Under the pieces are notes generated by a model. The model searched no databases, was not told the origin of the DNA, and saw only the letters and a program-made list of their open reading frames with translations. The position numbers and the translations under genes were made by a program. Below, piece after piece: positions 7,363 through 12,727 of a stretch of 64,000 bases of DNA (its first letter is position 1; each line of letters starts with the position of its first letter). The stretch is from JALYUA01 sp038229875 (GTDB taxonomy: Bacteria; Acidobacteriota; Thermoanaerobaculia; UBA5066; Gp7-AA6), in the NCBI GenBank assembly GCA_038229875.1, contig JBBROA010000003.1, positions 1 to 64,000 of the forward strand, read 5' to 3'.

Positions 7363-7764
7363 TCATTCGCCTTCTACCACTGTTGCTACCCCGGTTGTCG
7401 TATTCACACGGACCAGCCAGTGATAGCCGGGTCGCGCGAACTTCTTCGTGCCCTGAATAAGAAACTCCCAGTGAGCGGGGCTACCCGCTGCTTGCTTTAC
7501 CGAGTACGTCTTCACGGTTTGCTTCGTGTACTTCAGAAATGCCTCCTCGGCAATTCGTCGGGCATCTCTGGCGTCGGGAGGCCAGTGCGCCGCCGATGGT
7601 GTAGGTGTTGGCTGCGAGGCGATCGGCGTCGCGACCACTGGGGCGATCTGGAACAGCCCCAAGAGAACGACCGCACCTATACGACTTCCGTGGCCTAACG
7701 GCTTGCGGCTCAGCGGCGCCCGCGAGGGCGTCCGCTGCAGCCGCGGGTTAGGCGGCTGGCTCAC
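7363..7764 (-). CDS. Exported PepSY-like protein, start unresolved (integron cassette)
   Basis: The frame runs from a GTG at 7764 through attC 15. The residues after the attC (RIGAVVLLGLFQIAPVVATPIA) form a signal-peptide core, yet there is no ATG/GTG between the attC and that core; only ATA or an internal TTG is available. Initiation may therefore occur inside or before attC 15, with attC-encoded arginines serving as the positive N-region. The mature part has a helix (ARRIAEEAFLKYTKQ) followed by strands ending WLVRVNTTTGVATVVEGE, resembling PepSY domains. Function unknown. Confidence 0.5.
   Translation of the reverse strand: MSQPPNPRLQRTPSRAPLSRKPLGHGSRIGAVVLLGLFQIAPVVATPIASQPTPTPSAAHWPPDARDARRIAEEAFLKYTKQTVKTYSVKQAAGSPAHWEFLIQGTKKFARPGYHWLVRVNTTTGVATVVEGE
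7693..7753 (-). repeat. attC site 15 (61 bp)
   Basis: GCCTAAC 7693-7699, GTTAGGC 7747-7753; GCGGCTCAGCGGC/GTCCGCTGCAGCCGC arms with a shortened loop (GCCCGCGAGG). Confidence 0.9.
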
Positions 7765-8483
7765 CGTCGCCCCGCCTTTCGGAAAGCGATCTGGAAGACT
7801 TCACTTACAAGCCAAGATCGTAGGTGCGTCCCGGCCAGCCTGTCCTTTTGGCCGAACCTGGTCGGTGCAAGCGACGCCAAGGCCCGGCCAATGTCGGGCT
7901 CATAGGTCTGATAAGTCGTGCCGGACCGGCTTACCTTCCAAGGAATCATGAAGGCCTGTTGAGCAGAGGACGAGAGACTCACCGTCGTTCCGTCGGCAAG
8001 GCCCACCACCGCGGACACGTGAGGGTAGTCATCAGTCCACCAGTGTCCTGGGGCGTAGTACTCATCCAGAAGTCGGGAAATCAGTTCCACATCAGCTCGG
8101 GCGGCCTCGAATTCTTCCCGAACTCGCGGTGCCGCGTAAGTTGAATATAGCGCGTGGTGTACACCACTATTCGCGATCCGAATATCCTGCGGCGTAGCCG
8201 TCTGAAGCCAGGAAACGAGGTCCGCGAGATCGCTTCCATGAAATTGCGGCTTCGGCGCTGTCTTCAAGCCTCGTAGCAATAGAGCCACAGCCTCCGAGCA
8301 CTCCGCATGGTCACAGGCGACCGTGTATTCAGCGGGGTCGGGCGGAGTTGGGGTCGGACACGAGTCGTCTCCGCCCGCCGGCCGCGTTTCGATCACGCTA
8401 AGACCTTGCCAAGATGACGCGACGTGGATCCTGATCTGCTGGCTAGCAGATTGCGAGATCGCGTTGGCGGTTGACAAGGCCAT
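7761..8483 (-). CDS. Hypothetical exported protein (integron cassette)
   Basis: 240 residues from the ATG at 8481-8483; the frame continues upstream through attC 16. The N-terminus is MALSTANAISQSA. An in-frame ATT ten codons upstream would give a fuller signal peptide (ALATGLAMALSTANA). The mature protein is soluble with acidic helices (APRVREEFEAARADVELISR) and ends in a basic, hydrophobic helix. Two cysteine-containing stretches (DDSCPTPTPP and VACDHAECSEAV) could form disulfides outside the cytoplasm. It stops 8 bp before attC 15. No family recognised. Confidence 0.55.
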   Translation of the reverse strand: MALSTANAISQSASQQIRIHVASSWQGLSVIETRPAGGDDSCPTPTPPDPAEYTVACDHAECSEAVALLLRGLKTAPKPQFHGSDLADLVSWLQTATPQDIRIANSGVHHALYSTYAAPRVREEFEAARADVELISRLLDEYYAPGHWWTDDYPHVSAVVGLADGTTVSLSSSAQQAFMIPWKVSRSGTTYQTYEPDIGRALASLAPTRFGQKDRLAGTHLRSWLVSEVFQIAFRKAGRR

Positions 8484-8525
8484 TGCAAGGCCCGTTGCGA
8501 GAGCAATCCCATGACTCGTGTGGCC

Positions 8526-8595
8526 GCCTAACGTCCCAAAGCTCAGCCGCGGCGACGGCGAAGCCGGCGACGTCGGCTGCAGCGCGATGTTAGGC
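8526..8595 (-). repeat. attC site 16
   Basis: GCCTAAC 8526-8532, GTTAGGC 8589-8595, common subtype. Confidence 0.92.
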
Positions 8596-8601
8596 CGAGC
8601 G

Positions 8602-9132
8602 CTACCCATGTGGCTCCCACATCCGAGCGATCGCCTTCGCCAACATCGGCGGCAAGCAATCACGGGCCGCGCAGAATTGTGGCTGGGTTGAGACCCATTC
8701 CACGCGAGCCCCATTTCGAAACCTGAGAAGGGCTCGAGCTGCCCGAGGTGGTTGTGCGACGCAGTCCACGCAGATGACGCAGGGCTCCGGTTCATATCGG
8801 ATCACCACGTCCGCCTGGTCCGACGTGGGTGCCAGACTAGCTCCAGGCGACCATTTCAGAAGCCACGGTCTGATCTGCTCAGCCGTATATGCGGCTGCCC
8901 AGCATTTCCCGTCCTCCACGAAGAACGATCGCGTTCGCGAGGAAGGAGGAAGAGGATGGGTTAGAGGAATTGGTCGATACGGTATGCAGCCGCTAAGGGC
9001 CGCCACGGCGGCCAGCCCGAAGACAAAGCAGTAAGGCGCCTTCGCTCGGCCTAACGGATTTCGCTTCAGCGGCGAGCGCAAGCGAGTCCGCTGCAAGCGT
9101 GTGTTAGACGGCGCCCGCCGTTCACGGGCCAT
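8602..9132 (-). CDS. Lipoprotein with attC-encoded N-terminus (integron cassette)
   Basis: The only ATG in frame is at 9132, upstream of attC 17. Translation then passes through the attC as TRLQRTRLRSPLKRNPLG before the hydrophobic run FVFGLAAVAALSGC, a good lipobox (LSGC) with Cys as the lipidation site. Inside the cassette only a GTG seven codons before the Cys is available, too short for a signal. So either the basic attC peptide is the N-region of the signal or a non-standard start is used. The mature part has CVICVDCVAQ, a tight cysteine cluster, and ends MLAKAIARMWEPHG. Family unknown. Confidence 0.55.
   Translation of the reverse strand: MARERRAPSNTRLQRTRLRSPLKRNPLGRAKAPYCFVFGLAAVAALSGCIPYRPIPLTHPLPPSSRTRSFFVEDGKCWAAAYTAEQIRPWLLKWSPGASLAPTSDQADVVIRYEPEPCVICVDCVAQPPRAARALLRFRNGARVEWVSTQPQFCAARDCLPPMLAKAIARMWEPHG
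9050..9109 (-). repeat. attC site 17 (60 bp)
   Basis: GCCTAAC 9050-9056, GTTAGAC 9103-9109. Arms TTCGCTTCAGCGG and CCGCTGCAAGCG; loop CGAGCGCAAGCG. The most divergent site in the array and the shortest. Confidence 0.88.
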
Positions 9133-9526
9133 ACGTTGCCTGCGGCCAAACGAAGAGGAGAAATAAGTAGCACGAGGCCGTCACCACCAAAGGGCCACGG
9201 AGGCTACGATGCGTCACCGTGGAGAGGGCCAGAGTAACTCCCGCGACGAGCAGAAAGAGGGCGGCATTTAAGGCGACCTCAACGGCGAGTATCGCGCCGA
9301 ACGCCAGGACGGTCGTGCCTGTTAGCGCGACGAGGATCCCGCGTGAGTTCCAGAACAGGGCTTGCGCAAGGCGAGTGCCGAATCCGTGCCCGCCGAACAG
9401 GAAAGACTCTTCCGCTGGATGCAAGAGGAAAGTGCTGAGCGACACCAGAAGCGTTACAACTAGAAAGAAGCGGGCGGTTCTCGTGCCTGCTCGGCGAGCG
9501 CCGGAGGCAATTGTTTCAATGGTCAC
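9122..9526 (-). CDS. Multi-pass membrane protein (integron cassette)
   Basis: 134 residues, GTG start at 9526, 17 bp after attC 18. Hydrophobic segments near residues 19-37 (ARFFLVVTLLVSLSTFLL), 62-100 (two helices) and 113-128 (VVTASCYLFLLFVWPQ) give about four transmembrane helices with a basic N-terminus (ARRAGTRTAR). It stops 12 bp before attC 17. No family recognised. Confidence 0.55.
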   Translation of the reverse strand: MTIETIASGARRAGTRTARFFLVVTLLVSLSTFLLHPAEESFLFGGHGFGTRLAQALFWNSRGILVALTGTTVLAFGAILAVEVALNAALFLLVAGVTLALSTVTHRSLRGPLVVTASCYLFLLFVWPQATYGP

Positions 9527-9543
9527 GCCTGCGCCTTAGCGCC

Positions 9544-9613
9544 GCCTAACGTCTCAAAGCTCAGCGGCTCGCGCAGCGGAGCGGAGCGAGTCCGCTGCAG
9601 CGCGATGTTAGGC
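9544..9613 (-). repeat. attC site 18
   Basis: GCCTAAC 9544-9550, GTTAGGC 9607-9613; loop GGCTCGCGCAGCGGAGCGGA, shared only with sites 19 and 21. Confidence 0.92.
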
Positions 9614-9785
9614 GGTGCGCAGATTTGTAGGCCAGGACCGGACTCTCGCCGCCTGGCCACCCGAAGCGGCTCCTCTCCGACGCGTGGAAACTTGAGCCCT
9701 CTTCCGGCGGTATCGGTGATCACGCGGCACCTTCGAACCTTGCGGCCGGCTGGCCGAGCCTTGAGGCTGAAGATGACTCGCAGCC
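9614..9785 (-). repeat. 172-bp gene-poor cassette body, copy B
   Basis: Fills the space between attC 18 and attC 19, identical in length to copies A, C and D and close in sequence to all. On the minus strand a GTG at 9721-9723 opens a ~36-codon frame (starting MITDTAGRGLKFPRVGEEP) that reads on into attC 18. The peptide is not well conserved against copies A, C and D, so coding is doubtful. Confidence 0.8.
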
Positions 9786-9855
9786 GCCTAACGTCCCAAA
9801 GCTCAGCGGCTCGCGCAGCGGAGCGGAGCGAGTCCGCTGCAGCGCGATGTTAGGC
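9786..9855 (-). repeat. attC site 19
   Basis: GCCTAAC 9786-9792, GTTAGGC 9849-9855; same loop as attC 18. Confidence 0.92.
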
Positions 9856-10027
9856 GGTGCGCAGATTTGCAGGACCGGACCAGACTCTCGCCGCTTGGCG
9901 GCCCGAAGTGGCTCCTCTCCGACGCGTGGAGACTTGAGCCCTCTCCCGCCGTCATCCGTGATCATGCCGCACCTTTGACCCTTGCGGCCGGCTCCCCAAA
10001 CCTTGATGCTGAAGACAAGTCGCAGCC
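9856..10027 (-). repeat. 172-bp gene-poor cassette body, copy C
   Basis: Tandem neighbour of copy B, separated only by attC 19. ATG at 9963-9965 opens the same reading frame as in copy B. Substitutions scattered over all codon positions and no length change. Confidence 0.8.
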
Positions 10028-10097
10028 GCCTAACGTCTCAAAGCTCAGCCGCGGCGGCGGCGAAGCCGACGACGTCGGCTGCAGCGCGATGTTAGGC
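10028..10097 (-). repeat. attC site 20
   Basis: GCCTAAC 10028-10034, GTTAGGC 10091-10097, common subtype. Confidence 0.92.
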
Positions 10098-10104
10098 CGC
10101 ACGC

Positions 10105-10380
10105 CTACCATGCGAGCGCATGTCCCCGGATGAATCGCCAGAAGTAAACGGGCTCCGCAAAAGGACCTAACAGAAAAATCGTCCAGAACCAGATCCGTTC
10201 CCTACCAGCTGGCACGCGGGAATTCTGCCGGATGTCCCAAAGATAAAAGAGCCATAAGCCAAACTCGACAAGGACAAAACCAAACAGCGCCGCGCCGGGG
10301 ATATCGACATCTGTGACGGCGAGAAGGAACGCGATCGGGATCTGCCCGAATGTCGCCAAGCCGATCAGTGCCTTGCCCAT
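10105..10380 (-). CDS. Three-helix membrane protein (integron cassette)
   Basis: 91 residues, ATG at 10380. Hydrophobic segments near 3-22, 28-48 (ALFGFVLVEFGLWLFYLWD) and 62-80 (RIWFWTIFLLGPFAEPVYFW) suggest three membrane helices. The ending, with a Pro-x-x-x-Trp pattern, resembles short PLD-nuclease N-terminal-type membrane helices, but not convincingly. It stops 7 bp before attC 20. Function unknown. Confidence 0.55.
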   Translation of the reverse strand: MGKALIGLATFGQIPIAFLLAVTDVDIPGAALFGFVLVEFGLWLFYLWDIRQNSRVPAGRERIWFWTIFLLGPFAEPVYFWRFIRGHALAW

Positions 10381-10411
10381 ATCCCTATCGCCGACTGCGT
10401 CGCTTCGTGCG

Positions 10412-10481
10412 GCCTAACGTCCCAAAGCTCAGCGGCTCGCGCAGCGGAGCGGAGCGAGTCCGCTGCAGCGCGATGTTAGGC
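10412..10481 (-). repeat. attC site 21
   Basis: GCCTAAC 10412-10418, GTTAGGC 10475-10481; same loop as attC 18 and 19. Confidence 0.92.
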
Positions 10482-10653
10482 GGTGCGCAGATTGGAAGCC
10501 TAGGACCGGACTCTCGCCGCACAGCCCCCCGAAGCGGCTCCTCTGCGACGCGTGGAGACTTGAGGCCTCTCCCGGCGGTATCCGTGATCACGCCTCACCC
10601 TTTAACCTTGCGGTCGGACGGCCAAGCCTCGACGCTGAAGGCAACTCGCAGCC
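10482..10653 (-). repeat. 172-bp gene-poor cassette body, copy D
   Basis: Fourth copy, between attC 21 and attC 22. The extended minus-strand frame open in copies A-C is broken here by a TGA just upstream of the GTGATC start, while the 172-bp length is kept. Confidence 0.8.
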
Positions 10654-10723
10654 GCCTAACGTCCCAAAGCTCAGCCGCGGCGGCGGCGAAGCCGACGACG
10701 TCGGCTGCAGCGCGATGTTAGGC
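10654..10723 (-). repeat. attC site 22 (integrase-proximal)
   Basis: GCCTAAC 10654-10660, GTTAGGC 10717-10723, common subtype; ends the first cassette of the array. Confidence 0.92.
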
Positions 10724-10975
10724 GGCCGAGGCAAGCAGTGCTCCTAGCGCCATCCGGCCGAAGTTGGCCAACTGCGCCTCCGAAAACTCGAAGCGTCTTG
10801 CCTGGGCCGCATCCACATCGGCGAACGTGATGAAGACGTCGTGTTCCCATTTCCGTGCGGCCGAGTCCGCCAAGGTGACCATGTCGAGGGTGAGTTCGAG
10901 GGTTCCACCCATCGGTCTGACCGAAATGCACAGCCCTCGCCCACCCCGAATGCCGTCGTCCTTCGCACGTGCCAT
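10718..10975 (-). CDS. Hypothetical protein, first cassette of the array
   Basis: 85 residues. The ATG at 10973-10975 follows AGGAGGT by 3 bp, a strong site that settles the start although the frame is open 15 codons further. No signal or membrane helix. The sequence is strand-rich (LCISVRPMGGTLELTLDMVT, HDVFITFADVDAAQARRFEF) then helical (EAQLANFGRMALGALLASA). The stop lies inside attC 22. As the newest cassette by position it should be the best expressed. Family unknown. Confidence 0.6.
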   Translation of the reverse strand: MARAKDDGIRGGRGLCISVRPMGGTLELTLDMVTLADSAARKWEHDVFITFADVDAAQARRFEFSEAQLANFGRMALGALLASAA

Positions 10976-10995
10976 GCGACCTCCTATCTTTGGAC

Positions 10996-11168
10996 GCCTA
11001 ACATGTATTAGACCGCCCAATGCTGGCCGCCAACGCTGCGCAACGCGCTCCCCAATTCTTCCTCGCCGCTTCCTTCATTCGCACGAGATCTCTCTTCCTC
11101 TCACCATGTTGAGACTCCGGCAACCCTCTCGCGGTTCCCCCGTTAGCGAACCAAAACTGTCGCCTAAC
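10996..11168 (-). promoter_or_regulatory. attI: Candidate attI region with two core sites
   Basis: Between intI and the first cassette, two isolated GTTAGGC boxes occur on the minus strand, at 11162-11168 (ACGTTAGGC) and 10996-11002 (ACATGTTAGGC). The second sits in an imperfect palindrome GTCTAATACATGTTAGGC and directly borders the first cassette, so it is the likelier attI crossover. The segment between them has no attC fold and no convincing gene. The cassette promoter, if present, must lie here or within intI. Confidence 0.55.
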
Positions 11169-11211
11169 GTCCCTGCGAGCAGCAGCGGATTGGGAAATGG
11201 TGCTCATGGCC

Positions 11212-12219
11212 TCACAGGTTGTCCGCCGGGCTGCGGATGCCTCGGCCGCCGGTCCGATTCAAGACGTGTGTGTAGATCATCGTTGTTTTGACGTCGGCGT
11301 GGCCCAGGAGCTCCTGGATGGTCCGGATATCGTAACCGTCTTCGAGCAGGTGGGTCGCGAAAGAGTGTCGCAGGGTGTGGCAGTGGACCGGTTTCTTGAT
11401 GCCCGCGTCCCGTACGGCCTGGGCGAACGCCCTCTGCACGACGCTTTCATGCAAGTGATGGCGTCGCTCGACTTGTGTGCGCGGGTCGCGGCTTCGCTTT
11501 TCCGCCGGGAAGAGCCATTGCCATCCCCAATCGCGATCCGCGCCCGGGTACTTTCTCGCGAGCGCATCCGGAAGGTAGACGTCCCCGAAACCCTCCTCCA
11601 GGTCTTTCTCGTGCAGGCGCTTGACCGCCGACATCCAGGAGGCGAGCGGCGTCATCAGGGACTCGGGTAACGGCACCGGTCGGTCCCGGCCTCCTTTCGC
11701 TTCGCGCACCGTGATCCGGTGGAAGGCGTACTCCACGTCTTTGATCCGGAGCCGCAGGCACTCGAGCAGGCGCATTCCGCTTCCGTAGAGCAGCAGACAG
11801 ATGACCCGCGGGTTTCCGGACAGGCGACCCACGATCGACCGGACCTCGGCGCGGGTGAGACCGGCCGGCTTCGTCCGGGGGCGTTGGGCGCGCACGACGT
11901 GGTCGAGAGGGCCGACCGGAGTCTCGAGCACGTGCCGGTATACGAACAGGATTGCGGCGAGCGCCTGGTTCTGCGTCGACGCGCTCACGCCGTGGGTCAC
12001 CGCGAGGTCGAAGAGGAACGCGTTGATCTCCTGCTCCCCCATTTCCTTCGGATGCCGCTTGCCGTGGAAAAGGATATAGCGGCGGATCCAGCCGACGTAG
12101 GCCTCCTCGGTTCGGAGGCTGTAGTGGCGCGCCCGGATCGCGATCCGGACACGGTCGAGGAAGCGCGGCGGGCGCTGCGCGGAGTCGGGAGTCGGCCACG
12201 GCCCGGAGATCGTCGTCAT
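11212..12219 (-). CDS. intI: Integron integrase IntI
   Basis: 335 residues; a tyrosine recombinase that inserts and excises cassettes at attI/attC. The N-terminal SAM-like DNA-binding domain spans ~20-105 (RHYSLRTEEAYVGWIRRYI). Catalytic residues are visible: Arg150 (YGSGMRLLE), Lys175, His281 and Arg284 (CHTLRHSFATH), His307 (LLGHADV), Tyr316 (TTMIYTHV). The integron-specific insertion that separates IntI from XerC/D is present at ~222-260 (KYPGADRDWGWQWLFPAEK). The length is normal for IntI and the gene appears intact. It starts 6 bp after the orf155 stop, behind a weak AAGAAG. Unlike mobile integrons, its 3' end faces the array, so it is read in the same direction as the cassettes. It probably belongs to the imuAB transcript. 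Confidence 0.95.
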   Translation of the reverse strand: MTTISGPWPTPDSAQRPPRFLDRVRIAIRARHYSLRTEEAYVGWIRRYILFHGKRHPKEMGEQEINAFLFDLAVTHGVSASTQNQALAAILFVYRHVLETPVGPLDHVVRAQRPRTKPAGLTRAEVRSIVGRLSGNPRVICLLLYGSGMRLLECLRLRIKDVEYAFHRITVREAKGGRDRPVPLPESLMTPLASWMSAVKRLHEKDLEEGFGDVYLPDALARKYPGADRDWGWQWLFPAEKRSRDPRTQVERRHHLHESVVQRAFAQAVRDAGIKKPVHCHTLRHSFATHLLEDGYDIRTIQELLGHADVKTTMIYTHVLNRTGGRGIRSPADNL

Positions 12220-12225
12220 CGCTTC

Positions 12226-12693
12226 TTACTTCTTGTCGCTGGCCAATCGGGAGGAGTGGCGCGGCGCAACCGTTCGCCCCGGACGATCCCCCTCACCTCC
12301 TCCCCGAGCGCGGGGAGAGGGAGAAAGTCCGCGGTCCGCCTCGACATAGCCCTCTCCGCGGGCGCGGGGAGAGGAGGAAGTTCCTGGAGCTTTGCGACGG
12401 GTCAGCGCGACGCCGGATAGGCCGGTTTTCTTTTCGAGCAGCCGCCGCTTCTGGACGGCATCGAGCATCTGCTGCGCGATGTAGAAGTCCGCGGACTTCT
12501 GCGTGCCGAGCGCTTCGATCGCTTTCAGCGTCGCTTCCGCGCGCGTCAGGTTTGGGTTTTCAGTCAGGAGATCGCGGATCACGTTCGAGAGCAGGGTTCG
12601 GTTCTGCCCGAACCCTCCCTGTCCGAGTGTCCGGACCGCTTCCAGCAGTTCTTTGAATGCGATGGCGAGAACCTGTCCTTCCCACCCGGTCAT
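12226..12693 (-). CDS. Unknown protein between imuB and intI (orf155)
   Basis: 155 residues. ATG at 12691-12693, with AAGGAG 8 bp upstream; the longer open frame overlaps imuB and is rejected. Residues 1-95 are helical and soluble (GQVLAIAFKELLEAVRTLGQ, LTRAEATLKAIEALGTQKSA, MLDAVQKRRLLEKKTG) with no known domain seen by eye. From ~residue 100 the protein reads through GC-rich palindromes as SSPRARGEG and SPSPRARGGGEG, so the tail is probably repeat-derived. It lies 34 bp after imuB and 6 bp before intI. In the position where dnaE2 often follows imuAB, this gene and intI occur instead. A role in recombination or the mutasome is only a contextual guess. Confidence 0.65.
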   Translation of the reverse strand: MTGWEGQVLAIAFKELLEAVRTLGQGGFGQNRTLLSNVIRDLLTENPNLTRAEATLKAIEALGTQKSADFYIAQQMLDAVQKRRLLEKKTGLSGVALTRRKAPGTSSSPRARGEGYVEADRGLSPSPRARGGGEGDRPGRTVAPRHSSRLASDKK

Positions 12694-12727
12694 GGCGAGA
12701 CTCCTTATTGGGGTTAACACGTGTGAC

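Noticed and set aside
199..10723. CRISPR array from regularly spaced ~70-bp repeats
   Set aside because: Spacing is irregular (about 100-900 bp), repeats are imperfect with paired 7-bp boxes, and an integron integrase is adjacent; these are attC sites.
10998..11207. A 69-codon minus-strand ORF between intI and the first cassette
   Set aside because: It spans both candidate attI cores, has no ribosome site and an arbitrary composition.
11212..12219. XerC/XerD or phage integrase instead of IntI
   Set aside because: The integron-specific insertion KYPGADRDWGWQWLFP and the adjacent attC array identify IntI.
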